Positions 1 to 13,404 of a stretch of DNA of 64,000 nucleotides are shown one piece after another. Every line of letters begins with the position of its first letter. Position 1 is the first letter of the stretch. The translations under genes were made by a program, and so were the position numbers. Location: assembly GCA_000497125.2 (NCBI GenBank), contig CM035316.1, forward strand, positions 1,552,001 to 1,616,000. The letters are read 5' to 3'. The notes beneath the pieces are model-generated. The model saw only the letters and a list, made by a program, of their open reading frames with translations, did no database searches and was not told the DNA's origin. The DNA comes from Spironucleus salmonicida (lineage: Eukaryota; Fornicata; Diplomonadida; Hexamitidae).

Positions 1-68
1 CAGTTTACAAATTTATTACTAATAACAATTAATTCCATTTCCTATTCAACTAATTTGGTTCAGCATAA

Positions 69-434
69 ATGCTCGAGTTTAGATTTAAGAGTACTTTATC
101 GGCATCAGACGATGTTAAAATTTAGAGAATATATGCTATTCTTTCGGTGGGATCAGCTCTATATTCTATTGACTAAAAGGCAGGTGTTTTATGCCACTCT
201 GTGGCACATATGTTATTATACTCATAGACAGATGCAGGTCTTATTTCCATCAAACGGAGTAATTTAACATCACCGTTTGTACTAGCAATTCTAGACAATT
301 CATAATTCATTTAACTGTAGCCTCAAATAAGGGATATTTTACTAGGCGTTTTAAAAGATTCAAGATGCGAAAAAGTTGAAAGTATTACTTAGCACCCAGA
401 TGCTGATAAGAAACTGCTTAAAGTATTTAAATGA
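69..434 (+). CDS. hypothetical protein, 121 aa
   Basis: The frame is open from the window edge to a TGA at 432-434. I chose the ATG at 69 because the sequence before it is low-complexity AT-rich, but the frame stays open upstream, so a longer protein entering from outside is possible. The composition is ordinary and soluble (S, L, D, K rich, few N/I runs), unlike the random AT-rich frames nearby, which supports coding. I recognise no domain. The gene ends 30 bp before the tubulin ligase-like gene on the same strand. Confidence 0.55.
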
Positions 435-464
435 TCTGTGAAATTTTATATTACCACTCCAAAA

Positions 465-1961
465 ATGAGTTAATTATTTACATCAGACTCTGAAATTGAG
501 AAGATTGATTCTATAGTATCCTGTATTTAAAAATCTGGAATACCTAAAAATGCTAATATAGTAAGATTTGCTCATTTAGTAGATCCGGAAGTTAAAGGAT
601 TAGATTTGCCCAGTAAGCTGAAAGTTTACTATGCTGGCCCTCTATCATTAATTGTAAAATAAACTTTTGATAAAGCTGGTTTTATATCAACAAGAGACTA
701 AACGTTAAAGTTTAATGTTTGTTGGGGAGCCCCAAAACCGATGGAATGGTATTAGACACTTGCCCCGGGTTAAATCATAAATTAATGGCCAGGATCTGCA
801 GCATTAGGTAACAAAGGTGTCATGGCTAGATGTGGAAATACTGCAAACAAAAGAGATGAGAGATTTGATGTTTGGTAGAAGACATTTGTTCTACCATCAG
901 ATTCAGTATCACTTTAGCGCGAAATGGTGGACTACCCACTAAAATGGTTTATCTATAAGCCAGTTAACGCAAATAGAGGTGAAGGAATAAAATTGGTAAG
1001 GTCTGGGGATCGAATCGATTTTACAAAAGATGTTGTCGTTTAACATTATATGAAAAATCCATTATTAGTTAATAGTCGAAAATTTGATTTACGAATATAT
1101 GTTTTAATAACATCTATTGATCCACTAGTAATATATGTTTACAAAAAAGGGCTAGCTAGATTTGCCTCTAAAACCTACGAGAAACCTTCGAGAGCTAACA
1201 AACGTTAAAACCATATTCATCTAACAAATTTTTCTTAAAATAAAGGGGAAGTAACTGACTTTCCAACAAAAATTGAGTTGCATGATATCTTAACTATTCT
1301 ATCTTAGAATCCTTAATTGTTTGATGAAAAGGCGAGTGTTTCAACTGATAATATTTATGAAAAGTTACTTAATGAAATTCATAGAACTGTAAGGTTAGGT
1401 ATTTTGGCAGCTGAACCTAAACTTTATTAAGCTGCTCATCAGGCATAATGTGCTCACTCATTTCCTAGGCGTTGCTTTGGATTATATGGATTTGATATTA
1501 TTTTTGATGTTCTGGGTAATCCTAAATTATTAGAAATGAATATATCACCTAGCACAGAAACTAGCACTGATATTGATCTTGAAATTAAGAGTAAGCTAAT
1601 AATTGATATTATGGATTTAGTAGGCGTAAATGTTCCAAAATTAATACCTTAGTTTGGCGTAAATAATGGAAGTTAAAGAAGTAACTACTTGCCAAAGGCA
1701 AAAGGGTTTTTAGGATTCTAGTTAGAAGCTGGTGAACTTAAATATAGCAATTAAACAAATTTTCAGAAAAAATTAGATACAGAAGATCTAACTAGATTTG
1801 AAAAACGTGTTCTATAGCAGATTATTGACGAGTAAACCAGACTAGGTGATTTTTAGCGATTATTGCCGGATCAAGGATATAGAAGCTACTATGAATCTGA
1901 AAGGTATCTTAATAATCTGGTAGAATGTTTTGTCGAGTATGGGTTGAAAGGTGAATTGTGA
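465..1961 (+). CDS. tubulin tyrosine ligase-like (TTLL) polyglutamylase/ligase
   Basis: The 498 aa protein has the TTL ATP-grasp core. Visible motifs are a KPxxxxRGEGI nucleotide-binding loop near residue 165, the block [20 protein letters not shown] followed by IYVLITS, HLTNFS, and a C-terminal [10 protein letters not shown]...LLEMNISPS block near residue 360 (the family usually has FELYGFD...WLLEVNxSPS). TTLL enzymes add glutamate, glycine or tyrosine to tubulin tails; the core motifs look most like the glutamylase subgroup, but the exact subtype is not certain. The substrate would be axonemal or cytoskeletal microtubules, which fits the flagellar genes nearby. About ten in-frame TAA/TAG codons fall inside conserved stretches, which is direct support for the reassigned code. 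Confidence 0.9.
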
Positions 1962-1999
1962 GTTAGTGTTATATATTAAATTATATAATAGATTAAATA

Positions 2000-2362
2000 A
2001 TGCCTAGATAATTTATATGCTTAGACTGGGTTAAAGGTAGATGCTCAGGAGATGACTGCCCAAGATATCATAATATTCCCGATTTAAATTTTGAAAAAGA
2101 TCTTCTTTTAATTCATGACTGTTTTGGAAGGTAAAGGCCATATGAAATAGATAAAAAAGGAAATAATATTGGTTCATTTTCATTAGATAGCAAAAGCATT
2201 CGTATATATAATTTTAAGAAATCAATTGAATTCAAGTCTGAACATGTCTGTGATCAACAAAATGGATTTTTAATTATTACTTTCGACCTAAGAGCTGCAA
2301 GTGAATATTATCGTGAACTACTAAAGGCCAATAATATTAAAGTACAATGGCAGATCAGATGA
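2000..2362 (+). CDS. Cwc2/RBM22-like spliceosomal RNA-binding protein
   Basis: The 120 aa protein begins with a CCCH zinc finger (C-x7-C-x4-C-x3-H, residues 7-24, ending CPRYH). It continues with a linker containing DCFGR and GSF, which I recognise from Cwc2-type proteins, and an RRM-like second half (IRIYNF near the start, FLIITFD later). In yeast and human, Cwc2/RBM22 contacts U6 snRNA and helps form the catalytic core of the spliceosome. This copy lacks the N-terminal torus region of the usual protein, so it is short. It implies a working spliceosome although I saw no intron in this window. It lies 38 bp after the TTL gene and 145 bp before RpiB. Confidence 0.65.
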
Positions 2363-2507
2363 AAATATTTTTGGTTTGTTTGTGATTTTTATGGTTCAAC
2401 TATTTTCTTATAATCGCAAAATATATACTTTTATCAATTTTAAACATTAATATAAATTTTATATATAAGTAAATAAATTATATTATTAACTTTACATTCC
2501 ACTTAAA

Positions 2508-2954
2508 ATGAAAATCGCTATAGCATGTGACCATGGTGGTTTTGAGCTCAAGTAATTCATCCAAAACTCACTTAAAGATACGCATACCATACTTGATCAG
2601 GGAACTAATTCCAACACATCAGTAGATTACCCTGATTTTGCATCCGCTGCATGTTAACTTGTACTAACCAAACAGGCTGATTGTGCAATTTTGGTATGCG
2701 GAACTGGTGTTGGTATGTCAATTGCTGCTAATAAACATAATGATATCCGCTGTGCACTTTGTACTAACGAATTTGAGTCTGAAATGACTAGAAGACACAA
2801 TAATGCTAACGCACTTGCTTTAGGTGGAAGAGTTATCGGTCAAGAACTAGCTCTCCGCATTGTTAATACGTTTTTAACAACAGAATATGAAGGTGGTAGA
2901 CACCAGGCCAGATTAGATAAAATCAAAGCTATTGAGGAGGCTCAGAAGAAGTGA
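2508..2954 (+). CDS. rpiB: ribose-5-phosphate isomerase B
   Basis: This 148 aa protein has the full length of the RpiB/LacAB family and interconverts ribose 5-phosphate and ribulose 5-phosphate in the pentose phosphate pathway. Family hallmarks are an N-terminal ACDHGGFELK, the catalytic-loop sequence CGTGVGMSIAANK with the active-site Cys near residue 65, RHNNANALALGGRVIG, and a C-terminal GGRHQARLDKI that binds phosphate. Only a few in-frame TAA/TAG codons occur, all near the N-terminal half. The ATG follows TTCCACTTAAA, a pattern seen before several starts here. It ends 32 bp from a convergent gene and its stop lies in AAGTGA. Confidence 0.97.
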
Positions 2955-2986
2955 AGTGATGATTAACATCTAATGTCTATACATGT

Positions 2987-3895
2987 TCACTCAATATTAT
3001 ACATCTATGAATTTCGCATTTTGATGATGCTACTGTTGACTTCTTTTTGTCTATAAATATGAGGCTAGATAACATCACGAGAAAAAGGGATCATTTATGC
3101 CGATTTAAGATTTAAATCAGACTAAAAATTAAATTCGAAAGTATCGTGACTGGATATTTTACCAGTTAAAAACTTTCGGTGTGATTTTTTTGCACTTGGA
3201 AATACTTAAAAGTTGATATTTAAGATTCTTCTTGATATATTATCAATAAAGAAGAAATCAGTTCGTTTTACTTACTAAAAGTTAGGTTTCATTGCTGTAA
3301 TTTTTTTAGGGACATATAAATCTGAAATATCATTTAACTCATATTCATGATACTTATTTTTAAAAGCAGTATCTCTATCCTGGGCATTTAATATCTACCA
3401 CACAATATTACTCTTATTTGTAGAGGCTAATACTAATTAGTGCTTGATAAACTCAGATTCTGTAGAAAGTTATTTAGATGACAGTCTACCTCTCACTTTA
3501 TTATTTGTAGGGTGGAATTCGCCACTAAACCGGCCAATACCAGTATAAAAAGCTATAACTGGAATTGCTTTTAATGTTATCCAAGGTAAAAACGAGCCAT
3601 CATCATTCACTATATTGAATTTCAACAAATCCGGTATTACATCTAAAACGTGCATATCTAAAGAGTTTATTTCTTAAGTAATAAATAAATAATAATTTTG
3701 ATCTTCAACTATGGCTAGTTGTACGAATTATATTAAATATTCCATACACTGTGGTATTTTGGAGTCAAAATAAAATATGACGATATTTTACCCTTCTATC
3801 CAATCGTAAGCTCTATTATAAAATAAAAATTAACGTGTTTCGTAAGGCGTCAGTGTATGTTTATTTGAATGATTAAACTTATTATCTTTAGTCAT
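2987..3895 (-). CDS. hypothetical protein, possible thioredoxin fold without active-site cysteines
   Basis: The 302 aa frame starts at an ATG directly preceded by TTTCCGCATAA, a variant of the element found before flagellar genes. The N-terminal half alternates strands and helices: a hydrophobic strand (IVIFYFD, near residue 40), a helix, a second strand (YYLFIT), and then an Ile-Pro motif (AIPVIAFYTG) like the cis-proline loop of thioredoxin-fold proteins. There is no CxxC. The C-terminal half is basic and unrecognised. It lies 50 bp downstream of the giant CFAP47 gene on the same strand. The fold assignment is inference only. Confidence 0.7.
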
Positions 3896-3904
3896 TTATG
3901 CGGA
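3896..3904 (-). promoter_or_regulatory. TCCGCAWAA start-codon element (variant TCCGCATAA)
   Basis: Minus-strand TCCGCATAA directly abuts the ATG of the 302 aa gene. The same core occurs at the starts of CFAP47, IFT81, EFCAB10 and the gene ending at 36315. Confidence 0.45.
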
Positions 3905-3945
3905 AACGATAAATTATCATATTACTATATATTTAAAATATTTGG

Positions 3946-6900
3946 TCACTGATCTTTTATTTTAGCAATACCTGTCGGAGGTACATATTTCTTATAACCA
4001 GAAATTACGTCCCAAATGAACATAATATCTTTTGTTTCAATAATTAGCTATCCCCTAGCTATCGAATTACCGACTTAACAACTTATTACAAATTAACTCA
4101 ATTTACCAGCATGTAATGTTTAGATACCACTTGCTCCAGGCTCTAAAATACCACGTTCTGGGCTAATTGAGAATCTATCCGATGAGCTAGGCGTGAAATA
4201 AGCCCTATATTCAGAATATACGTTCAATATATTCTGAGTTTACAAAATATACTCTCCAGGTGTATGTCCGTTCGGCAATTCTACTGTTAGTAAACCTTCT
4301 GTCTTCGGGTCATCAGCAAAAAGCTGAATAGGTAACTTGTATCTTCCACCCTCTCTAGTTGATATAACAAATAGTACATCACATGCAAATGGCTTCAATG
4401 GATAAAAGGTGAATGTAACATTTCTTCTTCCAATATTTGGAAGTGGAGACGATAACCTAGAGGTGGGCGTCATCAAACTAGTCCAATTAGCAGTTAAAGA
4501 TCTGCGAACAGTAGCAGGAATGTCATCAAAAACCGAAGTTGGTTCGGTGATATTTGCACATTCGAAGTCAAAAGTTACGTCATCCAGATTTTCGATCTAG
4601 ACTTCTGGAGGTAGTTGAACAGTTTTTAAAATTTACTATCTACTAGATGTGGATAAAAATGCTAACGGTTATCTATGAGTATACTCCCCAATACAGTCAA
4701 TAGTATATTCAAAAGGTAAAAATTCAGCGTCTGCAATGTCCCAATTTGGATTAATTAATATCCTAAAAGATGTCTATAAGACGTTTAATTTTTTGGGAAT
4801 GAAAATATATTTAATATAGATCATCTAACTCGGTTCCAGAAGCTGATCCTTGCATGTAAATTGAAGCTCTTACAAGTGTTCATACTCAAATTTAACACTT
4901 GCACGTGATAAAAATGGATTTTTGAATGCAATTTAACCAGATGTACCTTAATTAAGCTAAGCATAGACCTTGATAATCGGAATTTCTGACTATAAAGTAC
5001 CTTCCCCATTAATGTTATATCTACTTTAATAGATTACATTTCCTTTAACATCTTTTCCGTATATATTAACTATACAATTCTCAACTTCACCAATTTTGCT
5101 AGGTTTGTATTAAATCTTAATTTATTTTTCTTCTCGAGAATCTAAAGTAAATCTAATATTTTAACACTTAAATGACTCTTAATTACTTAAATTCACATTA
5201 TATAATACTGAAAAATCAAACTTATCGTTAACAATCGAAATATCGGTGTCAATACCCTGACCTATTAGTGCCTTTACGCTTACAGTCTGAGAATCAATTT
5301 CAGTGGTGTCAAATTTAAGATTATACCAAAATTCACCACATTACTCAGAAGAGAATTTGATAGTCCCCTAATAATTTTATTAAGCATATGGCAAGAATTA
5401 AATTTCAAATTCTGATGTAAGTTTAGGTTATACTTTTAATATAGGTTGATAGGATAAAACATATGAAGGAATATCTTAATGTGCTACATAGAATGTTGCT
5501 ACCTTATTTGAAGGGTTTTAAATAGTTGCCTTTACCATAATGGGTTGAGAAACTTTGGTCTTACCTTCAAGTATTCCTGAAGCGTTTCTGGGGTTAATTT
5601 TAAGAGAAAAATTATAGTGAACATAAGTTCCATCTGATTTGTTTAAATAAAGATGAGATAAATAATTCCCTGATACATAATGACAAGCATAAATATCAAT
5701 TTGCCCTGTTTATCCTGGTTAAACCTCATACTATTCTTATCCAGCTCTAAATATATCAGCATTCTCTTCAAATTTAGGATAAATCATTACAGGTGCCTGA
5801 GTAGGATTAATATACTAAATCTAATGGCATAACTCCTACATTACTGCGCATTCTAAATTAATCACTGCTTTAGATTTTGGCTCAGTGGCCTTAGCCAATA
5901 TCACGTAATCTCCAGCTAAAATATTTGTATTACTCTATCTGATAACCAATTTTTAAGTGCAATCTATTATCCAACTTGGATTAAAACTTAAATTGATTAT
6001 TCGCTTGTCATTAGGTTGAACAGTGAATGTAAGCTCATCAACTGACTAGTCGTCTATCAAAAAATATTCAATTTTTGTCGACTAAAATGTCAATTAATAC
6101 TCCTAGATAGAACTCTCTACATTGGTAACCGTGAATTGATAGCTATCACGCTCACCAACAATACATTATAAATGTACCTTGACCTCCTCAATTCGCTTCA
6201 AAACGTTTAAAATGATTTCATAAACTCTCGTTATATTATCTGTCAAAATGATCAGTTTGTATAAATACATGTCAGCTATCATTTTAGCCTTATTTTATGC
6301 CTACAGTATAAAACTGTGGGTATTTGCATTATATGTGCAACTTAACTAATTCGTATTGCCGATTGGCATTAGTGCAAACTTAAGCATATCGGTGTTGTTA
6401 ATCTTGTCAAGTAGATTCAAATCAGTTGCTGATATAGAAAATTATTTCAATTCGCTTGCTTAACACACCAATTTGACCGTCTATGCAGCGTCAGGAAGAA
6501 GGCTAAAGCCTTTAATTTCAAACATTTTTTAACCTACATTTTCATCCTAAAGAGTGATTGTGCTGATATAAAGACCAGGATGTGTTGGACTGAAAATTAA
6601 ATTTAAATTAGCTTTTCCATTACCTTTTACGTTCAGAACCTTTTCAGTTTTGATACTAACTTGAGATTTGCCCTCTCTAATATTTGATTATTTAGAAGTT
6701 TTTTGAACGTCGATAGGATAGAATTTTTCAGTTGTAGAAACTTTGTATTTTGCGTCGATTTAGGTAATATTTTCAATAGAAATGGAAAGTTTGGTTGAGC
6801 TGCTTGCAAAGCACTCCATTTCGATAGCTTTAGATACACTTTTATCCTAGACGGTAACGTGCACAAAAATATTATTTGGCAGCTGAAGTTGTTTTATTGC

Positions 6901-9900
6901 TTCGAAAACTGGTGTTAATTGTACTATAAAGACCATTTGCTTCAAAAAGTTAGGTTTAATTTGAACATTAAAAGCGTTCGTCTACTTTGTTTCAACAATA
7001 ATTTGGTTCAAACTGAGACCAATATCGCAAGATTAGGTTGTCTAAATTGGATATTGGAACTAGATATTATATTTAAGAGCTGATTTGTAAGGATTTGATA
7101 CCTCAATCGCCTGCTGGATGTTTTCTCCTAAGAATGTTGTGACTTTCAGCGATTTGCTTGGAATCAAGCTTGGGAGAGTTAGATAAAGTAAACTAGCTAG
7201 GATTTTTGTGCAAAAAATATTATTCATTATATTTTACTCATTGATTTAAACTTAATAGAACATATCTACATTGCACATAAAATTAAACTGGTTGCGTAAG
7301 AACATGCAAATTTCCTTCCAAAGCTCTTTTCTACATAACTAAAAGGTTTACCATGATTTCTCAGAGATTTCTATTGGCTTAACAGTCAACTTATAAAGTT
7401 AGTTAAGCATAAAATCGGTTTAATTTCGTGCCAATTTTGTATCTGCAATTTTTTAGGCATTGTTAATGACATCTTCGACTTTTTACGCCAAATTAACTTG
7501 AGAGGGTGCAAAACTTAAAATACATAGCCCGATTTCCACACCAGAAATTAGTGATTTGAAATCTAAAATTTATATATCAAAATTTGTATTAAAAATCTAG
7601 AATTTTGCATAAAATTCAATGAATTTCAGCGTTAAATCCTCTATTTCTGATGGAACCATTTTCGTGAAGAATTTACTCTAGGTCGCTCTATCAAAAATTT
7701 AACTGTTAATGGCTTTTTTGAATTGGAATTCGCTTGACTCTCCCAAAATCCAATTTTTAAATTTATCTTAAGAAATGGATAAATTAGTTTTCTGAACATT
7801 TAATAATGATATTTTGACAATTTCTTATAAAACGAAAAACCAAGCAGATTAATGACATGCTTGGTGCACAAATTTCAAAAGGTTAGTAAGTATTTCAGCG
7901 TTTTAAGAAGAAATTAATGAGTTAATAAGTGAAAATTCGGTCTATTAGTCGATTGTATATGCATTCGTTGCAAGTATTGCGATGCTCTTCTTCGTATAAG
8001 CTAGGAAATCTGACTGAGATAAAAGAAGTGAAAAATGGATGTTGTTTAACATTGCACCGTGTATTTTAAGAGTGTTCAAAAATGATTCGTAGCAGCTTGC
8101 TAAAAAGTCGACTTTTTACGTCTCAATTGTTGGAATATTTTAAACTTATTTGAGAGTAAAATTGACTGATTTACCATAAGTTTACGCTACAAAAATTAAA
8201 AATTACTAACTTCTATTAGTAATATTTGTAAAGTACGAAGGGAAAGAATTAACTTTTTATCCATAAAACAAGTTAATCGTATTAAGTAATATTTAAAGTC
8301 TATTTTAGTTGTCAGAAATATCAATTATATCTGTTAAGTATGGTATAAAAGGACTAAATGGCACTTCTGAGCTCAGTAACTACTTGAAGCAATTCATCCA
8401 ATAAAATTGAACTCTTGATAATTTCTAATCATATGCTGGATTCAACTTAGTAATAAACGGTCCTTAAATGAACTACTTTACAACCTAATTAACTAGTTTG
8501 TTCTAATTATTTGGAAATGTACCAGTTATAGGATTCACCAAAATATATTCATAGTTAAATTGTGATTATTAGTTCTTATAAATTGCGTCGTAATTTTAAG
8601 AAATTGCATATTCTGAAAATTCAATAAATGGTTTAGCACTAACTGATTGTAATGCCAAAAGTAATGTCTTAGAAATACCAAATTTCATCAATTCAGCTGG
8701 TTCTAAATCTGGATTTTAAGTATAGTAATTAATAGTTCTAAGCTAGTCGTTTTCATAAGTATTGAGAACATTATTCAAATTATATTCTATAAGTTGGAAA
8801 TCATCATTGTATGCGTTTCCAGAGATGAACACGTAGTAAGGCACATTATTGTCATCTAAAAATGCGATTTTACTGTTGAATGATATAGGGAACGCTGAAA
8901 CAAAGGATACTACAACAGGTAAATACTTAATCATATGATTTATTACATTACCGAATGGCCAGATGACGTTGAAAGCAATTTTTGAAAGTTCTGGTGGAAA
9001 ATACATTTATAATCTAGTATTTTATTTAAATCCAACGTTATAAATATTGAATTAAATTCTTGACGGCTAGTTGACTACTGTATTTGGGAAGAAAAATAGT
9101 TAGTTGTCAAAGACTAAATTTTTATGAATAGCAACGGCATTAAGTTAAATATTTAATGAATCGGCAGTAAGATAATTTTAGCGTTAAAAGAAACTAATAG
9201 TGCCTTCTGATATATAATAGATTTTAGCATTTGCTACATGTTGTCCAACTACTGTTGGTGAAAAATAAATTCTAATAGAAACTGAATCAAATGAAGATAT
9301 TTAACCAAATGGTTGGGAAATTGAAAAAATGTTATCATTAATCATTTCATCATTTGCATTATAAAGTACAATTGTATAGTAAACTGGATTAGGTGTAGTA
9401 TTAGAAATATTAATATCAGATGAGAATAACCCTGTATTTGCAAGATATTTCATAAATGGTATTTCTTTTTACAATTCTTCTTTTGAAAGCTGCTACCCAC
9501 CTATAGAAGTGAACAATTCTTAATATAATTGTTTTTAAGAGGAGGGGGATGCTAAAATAGATTGCTTATAACCATTATCTGAAACTTTGATTCCAAAATC
9601 AACTTATGCATTAGATAGTGTGATTACTGCATTTTAAGAAGAAAATAGATATTTTAATTAATTATTATAACCAAAGCAAGACGAGTCTGTCATATTAGCA
9701 TATTTCTGGCCTAAAATCCAGAAGAATAAACTTTATTCAATGTTTTATTCTACTTACGAAATAATTAATTAAATATTAATGACACATTATTATCCGACAG
9801 GTATATTTATGTATAAAACTTTTCCAGGTTATTTAATCTAAATTTCGGCATTATTTCTATATATTTATCCACCATACGCATCATTAATATTTACATTATT

Positions 9901-12900
9901 CATAATATTATTTAAATATTCTGTATAATTATCGTCTTTACAATTTTTGAAAACTGGCAAATTGTATTTATACGCTAATTCAGTTAACATATTGTCTGTA
10001 CGCTAGGTTGCCTATGGAGAAGGAGAACGATCATTATTAAATTATTGCCCTTAGTACATTGAAAACATGTTAATCATTTCATCATATTAATATTAATTAA
10101 ATGTAACGTTGTTGTCTTGAGTTTCTTAAAGTGTAATAAACTAGGCATGTGATGCATCTACAAAAATACCAGCTGCCACCTTGCCTCTATTTGTCAATAC
10201 TAATTTTTATGTATTGGTCACATTAGTTACAACATGTGCAACATAAATATCCTTTACTGGTAGCATAACACTGTCTTCACCTTAAGATATTGATTATTGA
10301 TTTCTAGTAACAACTGACTAGCTAACCGGTACGGATGGAGGATTGCTAACTATATTAGTTGTATATTTCTCAATCATAACATAAGCTACTTCGACAGCAC
10401 CTTTAATATTCAATGAGATTGTCTCCCCGCCTATTATCTTAGTTTAAAGCTAAATATTAAAATTACCCAAAGTCTATGCAATAAAACTTAACTAAACACC
10501 GGCAGAATCTTCGGCTGAAATTTCTCCTCTTTAAGAATCTAACACTAGTTAGATAAAATTCTAGCTATTATTGAACTCATTTTGCAAAATCTCATAAAAT
10601 AATGGAAATTATGCATTTTTATTTTATAATGTGATATTGCTTTAAATCTACTATGATACCGTTATTAATCCTAAATCAATTTATTTCTCAAGAATATTTG
10701 CTTTGCCAGGATTTAACTTAGTGATTATTGGAATGTAATAAGACGTTCCTTTTTCGAACGAAATTTCTAAAGTATTTGTGATGATAGGTTCTTGTGACGG
10801 AATCCATTCGACTTTACACTCAATTGTTGAGTTTACTGGAATTAATATATCAGTAAACTCTAACTTAATATCATCACCTGTTTATTATAAAGACAAGTAG
10901 GTTTAAACATCAGATGTACCAACATTAGTTAACATTAATGTCTAACAAATTCTCTTTTAAAATGCATTCTCTGAATTAAGATTAAAAAACATGCAATCCT
11001 AGGTTTATTCCATATCAAATCTAGGTTATTATAGAACTTTCAATACTCTAGCTAACGTTTCTTAATTCTAGGTATTATTAAATAACTTATAATTACTTCT
11101 TAGTTAAGGTCTGATAACTTCTGCTTTAATATTTAATTACTAGTAGAATTAATCATTAATAAAAACTTAAATTTTATCATAGAATTTTTTATTAAGATCT
11201 GAGAATAGAACTTATATTCCGAAACTAGTATAACAACCTGGGGGTAAATATTAAGGATTATTTAAAATAATAAACTCGCAAGATTATACATCATCTTCTT
11301 TAGGCTGATAAGCTAACTCTACTTTAACATAATTTTAAAGATCATTAGCAATTTTATAGTACTTCGTACAAGTAGTTCCGACTGTGACTTGGTTAAATTC
11401 GAAATCAGTTGTTCCTGTTGTAATTATTGATAATTATCTTTATGCTAACTTGACTTTGCATTCATCGTGTATTTTATTGAATTAAATTGCATCAAATGCA
11501 GATTAGGGGTAGGTTTTATTTGTGGGTAAAATATCATTTTAAAGCGCTGGACGCTTTTTCGGTTAAACCATTTAATCAACCATATCAATATTCTCATTAA
11601 TTTTTTATTAAGTTCTATCAATTATTTTAGGATTTTACTTATAAGTAAAAGGTGCCGAATCATATGCAGTATCCCCAAGCCCTAAATCAATATGATCATT
11701 GTATGCTGTAACTTTGGTATGATGAATTTCTACATCATCGGAATCTTCTTCATTCATGTATTTTTTACAATAATTTGTATTCTGAAGTTATTCTAACTTT
11801 GAAGCTTTATAAGTACCGTCCATACCCAGATTTTATGCAGCTATTGTGTCTTTAAATTTGCTTAATGTAATAGTATTCGTCATTTCTAAAGGTAAAGCTT
11901 CCTTTTAAACCCTTGAATCGACTTTAGAAATTGTTTACTATAATTTTTTAGGAAGTTAATCTTTATTTACTAGTAAACCAATATTAACATTGTAATACGA
12001 ATTTCCTATATTAATATGGAAAAATCCATCGAAATCTGTTAATGAATTTGGTTCATACGATAATTAAAAGATTCTGCTTTCTTTAGGCTATAAAGTAAAT
12101 GTCATATCAGAATTTATCTTGAAACCAGGAGGTAATTACATTTCAATTCTCACCGGATAATGATTCATACTCTTCATCTCAAAAAACTTCTCTTAATTTC
12201 TTTTGAAATGAAATTCATGATCAGAGAATACTACAAGGGGTCTTCTGCTTTAACTCTAGACTATAAGCTCACATGCAACCTACTTATCACCTTTAAAAAT
12301 ACTCAAAAACTAGACTTTAGCTTGAACGTCAAAGTCATCAATTTTAGGAGTAAAATACATAAATTCTGATCCATATTCTTTCAACTAGTCATTTGTAGCC
12401 GTCTCAGCTTTAGTATAGTCCACACCACCTAAAATTCTATCCCAATCTTTAAAATTACAATACTTCATAAAAGAGTTAGCCCTTTCAGCCAAATTCAAAG
12501 ATTACTTTGGGGTAAAGCATAATTATATATCAATTGATTTATTGGCTGGGATTGTACCTTAACTAGGTAGTATTTTATAATGTGATGCCAAAAATGTATA
12601 AAATTTCTATTTCTCTTCTTCAGATGCAAAATTTTAAGAACGAGATTTAAACTCTATAATTTATGTTACGGAATCAAAAGATAAAGGAAATGGTGAAACG
12701 TTGCATAATGTATAATTTTATGTTTATTTAATATAAAATAAGGATTGGAATGTTGTATATTAAACAGGTGCATTATTATTAGTTAAAATCAAAGAAGGTG
12801 CTTATATGGAAGCAGTAACCCTATATGATAATTCATTAATTTCTAACAAATATTAAACAACATTAACTTTAGATGAATTGATATAAATAGGAATCTATAA

Positions 12901-13392
12901 TTCTTCTAATGCTGCAATCTTACCAGATGATTGCTCAATGTCAAGGTTTAATTTATCACCTAAAATCTAGGTGATTTTTATTGCATAATCCCCAGAGCCA
13001 GTTCCAGTATTTCTTATTTTTAAGATTTTATGAATTTCTTAATCAGTAGGAATGATTCCAAAGTCAATATCATGAGCTTGTAACTTAACAAATGTTGTGA
13101 TACCATTTAATGCAATAACGTACTTTTCTGTAGGAGTTGCAATAGTAAATGTATCCGCTAGCTCTACATCACCTGCCATAGCATTTAATTCAACTGGAAC
13201 CTGCATCGATAAACCTGGAGCAAGTTAAGGAAGGTTCTAGAATTAAATTCGAAAATTCGAGGTTTTTGGCTATGTTGCACGTATTCTGACAGATTATAAG
13301 GTTGAATTTCTGATGTTCAGAACTTGAATTTATTTTTATGCATTAGCAATGTCATAAAATACTAACTTATCAGTAGAGATTTCAAGCGACAT
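3946..13392 (-). CDS. CFAP47: CFAP47-like giant central-pair protein
   Basis: A single frame of 3148 codons, close to the length I recall for human CFAP47 (about 3200 aa). Start and stop lie in the same frame, and no TGA appeared in the long stretches I translated, although part of the middle (about 9.0-11.0 kb) was not read codon by codon. The N-terminal ~1450 residues look like repeated Ig-like ASH/MSP modules: short beta strands with motifs such as DFGIIP and N-x-G near each module start. Near residue 1465 is the block YFPPEL...IWPFG, and around residues 1950-2030 a calponin-homology-like segment (FKSLISGVEIG). The rest is again beta-rich and ends IKDQ. CFAP47 belongs to the HYDIN-type proteins of the axonemal central apparatus in other flagellates. 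The ATG is 3 bp from a TCCGCAAAA element. Confidence 0.85.
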
Positions 13393-13394
13393 AA

Positions 13395-13404
13395 TTTTTG
13401 CGGA
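13395..13404 (-). promoter_or_regulatory. TCCGCAAAAA element before CFAP47
   Basis: On the minus strand TCCGCAAAAA ends two bases before the ATG of CFAP47. It matches the element before IFT81 and EFCAB10 almost exactly. The divergent La gene starts 104 bp away. Confidence 0.5.

Noticed and set aside
3946-13392. HYDIN instead of CFAP47 for the giant gene
   Set aside because: HYDIN is much longer (about 5000 aa) and the PPEL block and later calponin-homology-like segment resemble CFAP47; the length also agrees.
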